Shown piece by piece: positions 15,043 to 22,346 of a stretch of DNA of 22,346 nucleotides. The position numbers were made by a program, and so were the translations under genes. How positions within the stretch are numbered: position 1 is the first letter of the stretch; every line of letters begins with the position of its first letter. Below the pieces are notes generated by a model that worked only from the letters and a program-made list of their open reading frames with translations, was not told the origin of the DNA and searched no databases. This DNA comes from Prevotella sp. (GTDB lineage: Bacteria > Bacteroidota > Bacteroidia > Bacteroidales > Bacteroidaceae). The stretch spans positions 1 through 22,346 of the forward strand of contig JAJPZD010000172.1 of NCBI GenBank assembly GCA_021204605.1. Direction: 5' to 3'.

Positions 15043-16254
15043 CTAATGTGTGGCGTAATACCAATTGGTCTGTGTCTTCACTTCCGTTACCGTACTGTTT
15101 TGCGAGGGGTCAGAAATGGTAAGGCCGGAAAAAGAGGTTAACGATATCCGCCTACCACCATCATATTGTGTATAATAAGTATCTGTATTCGCCTTATACG
15201 GCACAAGTTTATCAAGTTCGGCATTGAAAGCGGAAAGAAGCGAGACATCCTCACAAAGATGTGCCACATAGTCGCCGAAATCGAAGAAGATAGCTGGCGT
15301 GTAGCCATCAAGAATCTGAATAGTATCTGTGTCTGACAAACCGTCAGGATACATTGTGTTGATATTTTTCATGATATACGCCATATTCTCTGTCTCACGG
15401 CAATCAGTAACACCAATGGTGCCGCAAGGAGGATTGTATGCAGAGTAGAAAGCATAGAAGCCGTCGCACACCCCTTGATAGTCGTGGTCGAGGAGACTCT
15501 TTCCGATGTAGGCGTAAGGCATACCCTCAATCATTATCTCACAAGTCGAGGCGATAAGATAGTCGGTCACCTCTCTTAAATCGTATGCAGTCTCGATGTT
15601 CGACATATAACAGTCGTCAAACAAGATATATTGCATTTTCACACCTGTGGCCTTTATGCCTTCTGCAAAAGTGGTGATATCCGTCTTGTATGTATTGCTG
15701 GTGCTGCTCGAATCACCAAAATAACGTGTCTGGTGAACACATAGTAAAGGATTCTCCGGTTTGAACATGCCTGCCCTGCTGCTTACGCTCTTGGGGATCC
15801 AGCCCATGCCATGGCAACCGATTATCATGGAATAGCTGTTCGTAGGCGACTCGGTCATCATATCCTCCAAGATAGACGTTATGCCCGAAGAAGTGGTGTA
15901 TTCAGCCGAGCCGAAATAATAGTTTTTCAGCGTGTCGTGTACGCAGATACCGTTATTATAAGATATCTCATAAAGGTAGGCATTAGAGGCACTTGTGGCG
16001 ATGAATACCATAAGACGTTTCTTTCCTAATCCCTGGTTATTGACGATAGCTGTCTCGAAAGCTTTTATGTTCTCAAGAAAATACGAGTAAAGGCCAGAAT
16101 AAGGAAAATAGAAAAACACCGTCTCCTCTGGAGTGGTAACAGACGGAGTGTCATTGTCATTGTCATTGTCATCATCATCACTACATGAGATGAACGAGAA
16201 TGTAGCGACGAGCATCACTAACACAACAAATATCCTATATTTCCTTAAACGCAT
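15043..16254 (-). CDS. Clostripain family (peptidase C11) surface lipoprotein
   Basis: 403 residues. A lipoprotein signal peptide ends with lipobox FISC (Cys 24), followed by SDDDDNDNDND; such acidic runs are surface-export signals in Bacteroides, so an outer-surface protease is likely (inference). The core fits the C11 caspase-fold peptidases (PF03415): the His site is IIGCHGMGW (H148) and the nucleophile site is ILFDDCYMSN (C205). C11 enzymes usually cleave after Arg or Lys and often mature by self-cleavage; the specificity here is not provable from the sequence. The start lies 6 bases after the valS stop, so it is probably cotranscribed with valS. Loss of activity cannot be excluded, but both catalytic residues are present. 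Confidence 0.9.
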   Translation of the reverse strand: MRLRKYRIFVVLVMLVATFSFISCSDDDDNDNDNDTPSVTTPEETVFFYFPYSGLYSYFLENIKAFETAIVNNQGLGKKRLMVFIATSASNAYLYEISYNNGICVHDTLKNYYFGSAEYTTSSGITSILEDMMTESPTNSYSMIIGCHGMGWIPKSVSSRAGMFKPENPLLCVHQTRYFGDSSSTSNTYKTDITTFAEGIKATGVKMQYILFDDCYMSNIETAYDLREVTDYLIASTCEIMIEGMPYAYIGKSLLDHDYQGVCDGFYAFYSAYNPPCGTIGVTDCRETENMAYIMKNINTMYPDGLSDTDTIQILDGYTPAIFFDFGDYVAHLCEDVSLLSAFNAELDKLVPYKANTDTYYTQYDGGRRISLTSFSGLTISDPSQNSTVTEVKTQTNWYYATH

Positions 16255-16260
16255 TGCCTA

Positions 16261-18912
16261 TTATTTCGTGTTATTTTTCTTGTTTTTCAGTTCCGACAAA
16301 GAAGCCTTGAGAGCAGCAATCTTTTCCTCTGAGTCATGGAGCTTTTTCCGCTCCATAGCAACGACAGCCTCCGGTGCGTTGGCAACAAACTTCTCGTTGG
16401 AGAGTTTTTTGTTTATGCCAATAAGGAAGTTCTCAAGGTGCTTGAGTTGTGCCTCCTGTTTCTCTATTTCTGCATCAACGTCAACTAAGTTACCCACAGG
16501 AACAGCATACTCATTAGTACCCACCATGAATTTCACGGCATCTGGAATATTCTCTGAGGACATTTCTATGTTGCTAAGGTTTGCCATCTTCGTCAACACA
16601 CAATCATAATCAGCATAGTTGTGTGTGCCCATGGCAACGAGAGCAAGACCCTCCTTTGGTGGGATATTCTTCTGGTTACGTATGGTACGCACATTACCGA
16701 TTACCTGCTTTATAAACTCGACATCAGCACAAATCTTATTGTCGGCTTCGGATGGCGAGGCAATGTCTATGCAGTCGCGCATTATACTGTCGCCTTCCTT
16801 ACGGTCATACAGATGTTGCCACAGCTCCTCCGTGATGAATGGCATGAAAGGATGGAGCATCTTCAACAGTTCGTTAAAGAACGACAATGTCATATCGTAT
16901 GACTTACGGTCGATAGGACTGCCGTATGCAGGCTTTATCATCTCAAGATACCAACTCGAGAACTCGTCCCAAAACAGGCGGTAAACCACCATGAGCGCTT
17001 CGGATAAGCGGTATTTCTTAAATAAATCGGCTATCTCTGCATTTACGGCTTTCAGTTTTGCGCCAAACCACCTCACGGCAATCACGCTCACATCCGGTTG
17101 CTCTATATTTGACACATCCCAACCCTTGACAAGACGGAAAGCGTTCCAAATCTTATTGTTGAAATTACGCCCCTGTTCACAAAGACTCTCGTCGAAGAGG
17201 ATATCATTACCTGCAGGAGCGGAGAGCATCATACCCATACGCACACCGTCGGCGCCGAACTTATTGATGAGTTCTATTGGGTCTGGACTGTTGCCGAGAC
17301 TCTTGCTCATCTTGCGCCCAAGTTTGTCACGTACGATACCGGTGAAATATACGTGCTTGAAGGGGAATGTGCCACGGTACTCATACCCTGCCATTATCAT
17401 GCGTGCCACCCAGAAGAAGATAATATCAGGCGCTGTTACAAGGTCGGAAGTAGGATAATAATATTTTATCTCCTCGTTGTCAGGGTCATTGATACCGTTG
17501 AACACGGAGATAGGCCACAGCCACGAGGAGAACCACGTGTCGAGGCAGTCCTCATCCTGACGCAGATCAGCGATAGTAAGACTGCTGTCGCCGCTCTTTT
17601 CCTTGGCCAGCACAAGGGCCTTCTCAGGAGTCTCCGCAACCACCACCCCACCGTTGTCAGGCAGGTAATACGCCGGTATGCGGTGTCCCCACCACAACTG
17701 ACGACTGATACACCAGTCTTTTATGTTCTCCATCCAATGGCGGTAGATATTCTTGTATTTTGCCGGGTAGAACATTATCTCGTCGCTCATCACAGGCGGC
17801 AGAGCCATATCAGCGAAATGTTTCATCCTGAGAAACCATTGTGTTGACAGTTTTGGCTCGATAGGCACTTTTGTCCTCTCAGAATATCCCACCTTGTTAT
17901 TATAGTCCTCCACCTTCTCAAGCATGCCGGCAGCCCTTAAGTCGCCTTCTATAACCCTCCTTACTTCCATGCGGTCCATACCGACATACAGTCCGGCAGC
18001 CTCAGAGATTGTGCCATCGTCATTGAAAATATCGATAACCTCAAGATTATGTTTCAGTCCGATATTATGGTCGTTTATGTCATGGGCAGGAGTAACTTTC
18101 AGACAACCGGTTCCGAAATCTATCTCAACATAACTGTCCTCGATGATAGGCACCTCTCTGTTTATCAATGGCACTATGACGTGTTTGCCTTTAAGCCATG
18201 CGTTCTTCTTATCGTCAGGGTTGATACATACCGCCGTATCGCCCATGATAGTCTCAGGACGGGTAGTGGCGACAACGGCATATCTTCCCGGCTCCTCAAC
18301 GACATTATAACGGAGATAGTAGAGCTTGCTGTGCTCTTCGGTATATATCACCTCCTCATCACTCAATGCTGTCTTGGCTTTCGGATCCCAATTGACCATG
18401 CGCACGCCACGATAAATAAGTCCCTTGTTGTACAGGTCGCAGAACACCTTTATAACTCCTTCAGAACGCGGCCCGTCCATAGTAAACGCAGTACGGTCCC
18501 AGTCGCAGCTCGCTCCAAGACGGCGCAGCTGTTTCAAAATGATACCCCCATGTTCGTCGGTCCAGTTCCAGGCATGCCTGAGAAACTCGTCACGGGTGAT
18601 GTCGCTCTTCTTTATCCCCTGTTCTGCAAGCTTGCCCACCACTTTCGCCTCCGTAGCGATAGAGGCATGGTCAGTGCCCGGTACCCAGCATGCGTTCTTT
18701 CCCTCCATGCGTGCGCGCCTCACAAGGATGTCCTGTATGGTGTTGTTCAACATGTGCCCCATGTGCAACACTCCGGTAACGTTGGGCGGCGGTATCACAA
18801 TGGTGAATGGTTGCCTGCCATCGGGCTTGCTGCTGAACAATTTGTTGTCAAGCCAATATTGATACCATCTTGATTCCACGTCCTTCGGATCGTACTTACT
18901 TGCCAGTTCCAT
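16261..18912 (-). CDS. valS: Valine--tRNA ligase
   Basis: 883 residues, normal for bacterial ValRS. This class I synthetase charges tRNA-Val with valine in the cytoplasm. The HIGH-type motif reads HMGH (residues 50-53, after PPPNVTGVL), the KMSKS loop is at 534-538 (GRKMSKSLGN), and the editing domain lies between them (with VVATTRPETIMGDTAV). The anticodon-binding helical domain follows, and the C-terminus is a charged coiled coil (about 815-883, many Lys and Glu), the usual ValRS tRNA-binding arm. The gene runs divergently from mazG, with 91 bases between the start codons. The protease lipoprotein gene follows 6 bases after the stop. Confidence 0.98.
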   Translation of the reverse strand: MELASKYDPKDVESRWYQYWLDNKLFSSKPDGRQPFTIVIPPPNVTGVLHMGHMLNNTIQDILVRRARMEGKNACWVPGTDHASIATEAKVVGKLAEQGIKKSDITRDEFLRHAWNWTDEHGGIILKQLRRLGASCDWDRTAFTMDGPRSEGVIKVFCDLYNKGLIYRGVRMVNWDPKAKTALSDEEVIYTEEHSKLYYLRYNVVEEPGRYAVVATTRPETIMGDTAVCINPDDKKNAWLKGKHVIVPLINREVPIIEDSYVEIDFGTGCLKVTPAHDINDHNIGLKHNLEVIDIFNDDGTISEAAGLYVGMDRMEVRRVIEGDLRAAGMLEKVEDYNNKVGYSERTKVPIEPKLSTQWFLRMKHFADMALPPVMSDEIMFYPAKYKNIYRHWMENIKDWCISRQLWWGHRIPAYYLPDNGGVVVAETPEKALVLAKEKSGDSSLTIADLRQDEDCLDTWFSSWLWPISVFNGINDPDNEEIKYYYPTSDLVTAPDIIFFWVARMIMAGYEYRGTFPFKHVYFTGIVRDKLGRKMSKSLGNSPDPIELINKFGADGVRMGMMLSAPAGNDILFDESLCEQGRNFNNKIWNAFRLVKGWDVSNIEQPDVSVIAVRWFGAKLKAVNAEIADLFKKYRLSEALMVVYRLFWDEFSSWYLEMIKPAYGSPIDRKSYDMTLSFFNELLKMLHPFMPFITEELWQHLYDRKEGDSIMRDCIDIASPSEADNKICADVEFIKQVIGNVRTIRNQKNIPPKEGLALVAMGTHNYADYDCVLTKMANLSNIEMSSENIPDAVKFMVGTNEYAVPVGNLVDVDAEIEKQEAQLKHLENFLIGINKKLSNEKFVANAPEAVVAMERKKLHDSEEKIAALKASLSELKNKKNNTK

Positions 18913-18950
18913 TTGCTGTAATTAATTTTCTAAATACATAAAAAACGGTG

Positions 18951-18988
18951 CAAATTTACAAAATTTTCATGGAAAATTTTTACTTTTG
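18951..18988. promoter_or_regulatory. Divergent promoter candidates for valS and mazG
   Basis: Plus strand: TACTTTTG (18981-18988), 15 bases before the mazG ATG at 19004. Minus strand: TAAATTTG (18958-18951), 38 bases before the valS ATG. Both fit TAnnTTTG. Neither has a clear TTTG at the expected distance upstream, so these rest on the -7 boxes and position only. Confidence 0.45.
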
Positions 18989-19003
18989 CAGAAAATATAT
19001 TTT

Positions 19004-19798
19004 ATGCATACAAAGGAAGAGAAATTAGCTGCTTTCGGCAGGTTGCTCGATGTGCTTGACACTCTCCGCGTGAAATGTCCGTGGGACAGGAAACAGACAA
19101 ACGAAAGTCTGAGACCGAATACCATTGAGGAGACCTTCGAACTGTGTGATGCCCTGATGAAGGACGACAAGAAAAACATCTGCAAGGAGCTCGGCGACGT
19201 GCTGCTGCATGTTTGTTTCTATGCGTTGATAGGCAGCGAGACAGGCGACTTTGACATCGCTGATGTCTGCAACACGCAGGCTGACAAGTTGATATTCCGC
19301 CACCCTCATGTTTATGGCAACGTAAAGGCTGAGACAACCGAACAGGTGTTGGAAAACTGGGAGCAGATCAAGCTCAAGGAAAAGGACGGCAACAAGAGTG
19401 TGCTTTCCGGCATTCCCGATGCGCTGCCCTCGCTGATAAAGGCGTTCCGTATTCAGGAAAAGGCGCAAAACGTAGGTTTCGACTGGAAGGACAAGGGTGA
19501 TGTATGGGCTAAGGTGCGAGAAGAATTGGATGAGTTGGAAGTGGAATTGCGGAAGGGCGATGAGGAGAACTCGACGAGGGAGCTTGGCGACTTTCTGTTC
19601 AGCCTGATCAACGCAGCACGACTGTATCACCTGAATCCCGACAATGCCCTTGAGCATACCAACCAGAAATTCATCTCACGTTTCAACTATATCGAGGAAC
19701 ATTCCATAAAGGCAGGAAAGCCTCTAACGGAAATGTCGCTTGAGGAAATGGACAAACTATGGAACGAGGCGAAATGCCGCGAGCAAATTAAGAATTAA
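19004..19798 (+). CDS. mazG: Nucleoside triphosphate pyrophosphohydrolase
   Basis: 264 residues from the ATG at 19004. MazG splits NTPs and dNTPs to monophosphates and pyrophosphate, which removes non-canonical nucleotides and affects nucleotide signalling. It has two MazG repeats, as in the standard long form. The first has CPWD (25-28), the metal-binding E42/E43/E46 (EETFE) and E62/D65 (ELGD). The second has REELDELEVEL and RELGDFLFSLINAAR, the latter again with ExxD. An upstream in-frame TTG (18986) falls inside the -7 promoter box and was rejected. No mazEF toxin genes are near, and the gene is unrelated to them in function. The next gene follows after a repeat block of about 120 bases. 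Confidence 0.95.
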   Translation: MHTKEEKLAAFGRLLDVLDTLRVKCPWDRKQTNESLRPNTIEETFELCDALMKDDKKNICKELGDVLLHVCFYALIGSETGDFDIADVCNTQADKLIFRHPHVYGNVKAETTEQVLENWEQIKLKEKDGNKSVLSGIPDALPSLIKAFRIQEKAQNVGFDWKDKGDVWAKVREELDELEVELRKGDEENSTRELGDFLFSLINAARLYHLNPDNALEHTNQKFISRFNYIEEHSIKAGKPLTEMSLEEMDKLWNEAKCREQIKN

Positions 19799-19900
19799 GA
19801 AGCCCCCTAAATCCCCTTTGGGGGACTTTGCCTAACGGAGTGTGGGGAAATTAAAAATGAAGAATGAAAAATTAAAAATGAAAAATTTAGAGTCACCGCA
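19795..19900. repeat. Intergenic repeat block between mazG and the lipoprotein gene
   Basis: After the mazG stop come a hairpin TCCCC-TTTG-GGGGA (19812-19825), the word TTTGCCTAACGGAGTG (19828-19843), and AT-rich iterations of AATTAAAAATGAA (19850-19885). The same order, C/G box, GCCT(A/G)ACGGAGTG, then AATTAAGAATT iterations, is found after rnz at 21437-21553. Confidence 0.7.
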
Positions 19901-19919
19901 TTTCAGCTTGGGGAAGTCA

Positions 19920-20528
19920 ATGAGGAGTATTTTCAAATGGCTTTTTGTGGTTGTCATAGCTGCGATAATAGTAGGCTGCAATGATAATAAGGCACAGCAG
20001 AATACATCAGGCTCTACAGATGATGGCATAGTTGACAGTACGATGTACGGCAAGTGCGGTGAGAGTACCGCCATGCATATCCTGCAGTTGGTGAAGGACA
20101 ACGGAGACTCCATATTCATCTCACTTTACGATGATGAGTATGATGAGACTATTTCTGACGTGCAAGGGGGCTTGTTTGTCGGCGACTACCTTGCAGTGAT
20201 AACAGGGAAGGACGTTGATGGAAACCTATATGCAAAAAAAGTGATTAACCTGACATCACTGCTCGGAAAGTGGGAAAGTATAGACAAGAGTTTTGAGATC
20301 TGCGAGGGAGGAAAAGTGGTGTGTGAGGAGAACAGCAGTCATCCATATACAGAATGGAAGATATGGAATGGGCATTTGATACTCTCCCCCGATACGTTTG
20401 ACATCTTTTCACTCGGAGCAGATTCACTGTTCCTTGAAAACAACAACGGCATTTACGACTATAAACGGATACCAAAAGAACAGGACCAACAGAAAGAAGA
20501 ACAACAACAGTTAGATGCTCCCATTTAA
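19920..20528 (+). CDS. Lipoprotein with lipocalin-like C-terminal domain, function unknown
   Basis: 202 residues from the ATG at 19920. The signal peptide MRSIFKWLFVVVIAAIIVGC gives a lipobox IVGC with Cys 20; the mature start CNDNKAQQ lacks a strong acidic run, so the membrane side is uncertain. The middle (about 40-105) is beta-rich. From about 115 the pattern LLGKWESIDKS... to YDYKRI resembles the short lipocalin-like domain (GKW motif) common in Bacteroidota lipoproteins. The tail is Gln/Glu-rich. In-frame ATGs upstream, at 19842 and after, fall inside the repeat block and would place residues before the signal peptide, so they were rejected. The gene overlaps rnz by 14 bases, so the two are probably translated from one message. 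No function is assigned. Confidence 0.85.
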   Translation: MRSIFKWLFVVVIAAIIVGCNDNKAQQNTSGSTDDGIVDSTMYGKCGESTAMHILQLVKDNGDSIFISLYDDEYDETISDVQGGLFVGDYLAVITGKDVDGNLYAKKVINLTSLLGKWESIDKSFEICEGGKVVCEENSSHPYTEWKIWNGHLILSPDTFDIFSLGADSLFLENNNGIYDYKRIPKEQDQQKEEQQQLDAPI

Positions 20529-21429
20529 GATACATATCCTCGGTTGTGGAAGTGCCTTGCCGACATTGAAGCACTATGCGTCGTCACAGGTTGTGGAGAT
20601 CAGGAACAAGATGTTCATGATAGACTGCGGTGAAGGCACACAGTTGCAGTTGCGGCGTTCAAAGACCAGTTTCAGCAAGATAACCGCGATATTCATATCC
20701 CATCTGCACGGTGATCACTGTTTCGGGGTGATAGGGATGATCTCCACCTTAGGACTGTTGGGAAGAACTGCACCTCTACATATCTATGCCCACGAGGACT
20801 TTAAGAAGATACTGAACGAGGAGATGGAGGTCTTCTGCAACTCGTTGGGCTTTGAGGTTGTTTTCCACAAGGTTGACCCCACAGTTGTTGATATAGTATA
20901 TGATGACAGGAGCGTTACCGTTACGACGATACCCCTTGACCACCGCATACCGTGCTGCGGTTATCTGTTCCACGAAAAACAGGCACTGCCGCATATCCGT
21001 CCGGACATGATACAGTTTTACAACATCCCCACGTGCTACATCAACAACATAAAGAACGGGGCCGACTGGCAGTTGGATGACGGCACGGTAATCCCCCACA
21101 CACGTCTCACCACGCCGGCCGACGCGCCACGCAAATACGCCTACTGCTCCGACACGAAATATATGCCGGGGCTGCATAAAATTGTTGAGGGCGTTGACCT
21201 GCTATACCACGAGGCGACATACTGCAACGACAACAAGGAATTGGCGGAAGCATATCACCACAGTACGGCTGCACAGGCTGCCACCGTGGCGCGTGATGCC
21301 CACGTGAAACGGCTGATTATCGGGCATTACTCGTCACGGTATCAGGACGAGAGCAGATTTCTTGAAGAAGCGAGGGAGATATTTGCTAATACGGAATTGA
21401 CGGATGAAATGGAGGTGTTTGAAATATAA
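20515..21429 (+). CDS. rnz: Ribonuclease Z (tRNase Z)
   Basis: 304 residues, the usual short-form length. RNase Z cuts the 3' trailer from tRNA precursors in the cytoplasm using two zinc ions. The metallo-beta-lactamase signature HLHGDH is at 63-68, preceded by the family start ILGCGSALPT and MIDCGEGTQLQL. Later metal ligands are in YCSDTKYM, HEATY and the GHYSSRY region (IIGHYSSRYQD). The start is the ATG at 20515 inside the end of the lipoprotein gene (14-base overlap, different frame), and the sequence begins at the normal family N-terminus, so the overlap looks real. A repeat block with a C/G hairpin follows the stop and may act as a weak terminator. Confidence 0.97.
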   Translation: MLPFKIHILGCGSALPTLKHYASSQVVEIRNKMFMIDCGEGTQLQLRRSKTSFSKITAIFISHLHGDHCFGVIGMISTLGLLGRTAPLHIYAHEDFKKILNEEMEVFCNSLGFEVVFHKVDPTVVDIVYDDRSVTVTTIPLDHRIPCCGYLFHEKQALPHIRPDMIQFYNIPTCYINNIKNGADWQLDDGTVIPHTRLTTPADAPRKYAYCSDTKYMPGLHKIVEGVDLLYHEATYCNDNKELAEAYHHSTAAQAATVARDAHVKRLIIGHYSSRYQDESRFLEEAREIFANTELTDEMEVFEI

Positions 21430-21436
21430 GCCCAAG

Positions 21437-21553
21437 CCCCCTCTAACTCCCCCTTAGGGGAGAATTGCCTGACGGAGTGGTGCTTCGCAAATTAAGAATT
21501 AAGAATTAAGAATTGCCTAATGGGGTAATGCCTGCGGCAAAATAAGAAATAAT
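21437..21553. repeat. Intergenic repeat block after rnz, with two degenerate tandem units
   Basis: A C/G box hairpin CTCCCC-CTTA-GGGGAG (21447-21462) is followed by two related units of about 48 bases. Unit A begins AATTGCCTGACGGAGT at 21463 and unit B begins AATTGCCTAATGGGGT at 21511; each ends in AT-rich TAAGAA iterations. Unit B contains TAATGCCTGCGGC then AAAATAAGAAATAA (21526-21551), a shorter relative of the modules at 54-90 and 8943-8979. No gene was seen between 21430 and 21766. Confidence 0.7.
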
Positions 21554-21606
21554 AAAAAAGCAAGATTGCTTGCGAAATGTTGAAAATACAGATTTAAAGG
21601 GGAAAA

Positions 21607-21699
21607 TTTGAAAAATTAGAAAGAAATCATTAATTTAGCAGAAAATTTCAGAGATGTGATGATAAATGCCTTGATTGGCAACCACTCGAACAAAGTCCC
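21607..21699 (+). promoter_or_regulatory. Promoter and conserved leader of the right AAA-ATPase-like gene
   Basis: TTTG (21607-21610), a 20-base spacer and TAATTTAG (21631-21638) match TTTG-N20-TAnnTTTG with one mismatch. Twenty-one bases later a 40-nt segment (21660-21699) begins TGATAAATGCC, continues TTGATTGGCAACC and CTCGAACAA, and matches 229-190 of the minus strand at 33 positions. TGCC and GGCA can pair in both copies. The start codon is 67 bases further on. Between leader and start the sequence is unlike the left copy: a run of TTTTAACTTT repeats, then TTTTTACTTGC, which might be a second, weak -7 box. Confidence 0.55.
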
Positions 21700-21766
21700 A
21701 CATATTCGGCTTCAGCCGCATCGAACTTTTAACTTTTAATTTTTAACTTTTTACTTGCATGGCACC

Positions 21767-22346
21767 ATGAGATATCCAATAGGCATACAAAGTTTCGAGG
21801 ACCTGCGGATGGAAGGTTGTGTTTATGTTGACAAGACGGCACGGATGTATGAGCTGACGTCAACGGGGAAATTCTATTTCCTTTCCCGCCCGCGCCGTTT
21901 CGGGAAGTCGTTGCTGCTTTCTATGATGGAGGCATATTTCTTAGGCAAGCGTGAACTGTTCAAAGGACTTGCCATCGAGCCGTTGGAGACGGAATGGAAG
22001 AAATATCCTGTATTGTATTTAGACCTGAATACAGGAAGATACCACACATTGGATAATCTGGAAAGAAATTTGAACAGCATTTTCCTTGAATGGGAGGAAC
22101 TCTACGGTTCCTCAGAAGAAGGCGCAACATTTGAGATGCGTTTCAAGAACATTGTCCAGCGTGCATACGAGAAGACGAGCGAGAAAGTGGTGATATTGGT
22201 TGACGAATACGACAAGCCGATACTCAATGCTATAGATAATGAAGAGTTGCAGGAGGAATTCCGCTCCACGTTAAAGTCAATCTACTCTGTATTGAAAACC
22301 CAAAGCAAATATATCCGTTTCGCATTCCTTACCGGTGTGACGAAAT
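21767..22346 (+). CDS. AAA-ATPase-like (PF09820/DUF1703 type) protein, 3' end outside window
   Basis: Open from the ATG at 21767 to the window edge, 193 complete codons. It begins MRYPIGIQSFEDLRMEG with YVDKT, the normal family start. The nucleotide-binding loop is RPRRFGKSLL (G46-K47-S48), and the Walker B-like segment is VVILVDEYDKPIL (D146, E147). Family members usually run to a little over 500 residues, with a PD-(D/E)XK nuclease-type domain at the C-terminus; that half is outside the window. The family is found in many copies in Prevotella, Porphyromonas and Bacteroides, and its role is not established. The visible part is intact, without frameshift. It has a paralogue facing outward at the left window edge with a similar promoter and leader. 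Confidence 0.9.
   Translation, partial: MRYPIGIQSFEDLRMEGCVYVDKTARMYELTSTGKFYFLSRPRRFGKSLLLSMMEAYFLGKRELFKGLAIEPLETEWKKYPVLYLDLNTGRYHTLDNLERNLNSIFLEWEELYGSSEEGATFEMRFKNIVQRAYEKTSEKVVILVDEYDKPILNAIDNEELQEEFRSTLKSIYSVLKTQSKYIRFAFLTGVTK

Noticed and set aside
18049..18873. Open frame of 274 codons on the plus strand across valS
   Set aside because: It is antisense to the conserved ValRS N-terminal half and has no domain signature of its own.
19025..19657. Open frame of 210 codons on the minus strand across mazG
   Set aside because: It lies wholly within mazG on the other strand; the MazG metal-binding motifs show which frame is used.
19004..19798. MazG as part of a toxin-antitoxin system
   Set aside because: No mazE or mazF-like gene adjoins it; the neighbours are valS and a lipoprotein gene.
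19842..19919. Earlier start for the lipocalin-like lipoprotein
   Set aside because: The extra 26 residues come from the AT-rich repeat block and would stand before a complete lipoprotein signal peptide.
21490..21553. AATTAAGAATT iterations as a CRISPR array
   Set aside because: The units are short, degenerate and directly adjoining, without spacers of constant length; no cas gene is present.

Overview
The window looks like chromosome of a Bacteroidota species, most likely a Prevotella-type organism (genus level is inference). Support: a SusC/SusD pair, lipoproteins with acidic runs right after the lipobox cysteine, an RseC-RnfB-C-D-G-E-A cluster, secreted-protein tails of the NIAGQR...NGQKILVK kind, few Shine-Dalgarno sites, and several promoters of the Bacteroidetes form TTTG-N19/20-TAnnTTTG.

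Layout. 1-54 is the first 18 codons of an AAA-ATPase-like gene leaving on the minus strand. 55-518 is a repeat-rich, hairpin-rich intergenic stretch holding that gene's promoter and leader. 519-7294 (minus) holds a secreted protein with its own terminator, then a susC-susD-lipoprotein operon ended by a 16-bp perfect terminator stem; susC is preceded by a long structured leader (about 7295-7575). 7903-8940 (minus) is galE, whose stop codon sits in the loop of a 22-bp perfect inverted repeat. 9045-14707 (minus) is one tightly packed operon, rseC-rnfB-rnfC-rnfD-rnfG-rnfE-rnfA, for the Rnf ferredoxin:NAD oxidoreductase and ion pump, with a good promoter at 14725-14755. 15043-18912 (minus) is valS followed 6 bases later by a surface C11 (clostripain) protease lipoprotein. 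On the plus strand come mazG (19004-19798), a lipocalin-like lipoprotein (19920-20528) overlapping rnz for RNase Z (20515-21429), a repeat block, and the start of a second AAA-ATPase-like gene (21767 onward).

How it works together. Most of the genes are housekeeping or energy metabolism: valine tRNA charging, tRNA 3' processing, nucleotide-pool cleaning, UDP-galactose supply and Rnf energy conservation. The accessory part is the orphan SusCD uptake locus (no carbohydrate-active enzyme or regulator in view) and the two outward-facing AAA-ATPase/PD-(D/E)XK-type paralogues at the window ends.

The least-explained signal is non-coding. The two AAA-ATPase-like genes, more than 21 kb apart and on opposite strands, share a promoter-plus-leader unit: 33 of 40 bases match at 229-190 (minus) and 21660-21699 (plus), each preceded at nearly the same distance by a -7-like box, while the DNA between leader and start codon differs. 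In addition, a set of short mosaic repeat modules recurs in the intergenic gaps, two of them directly against start codons. No tRNA, rRNA, CRISPR array, transposase or phage gene was seen.
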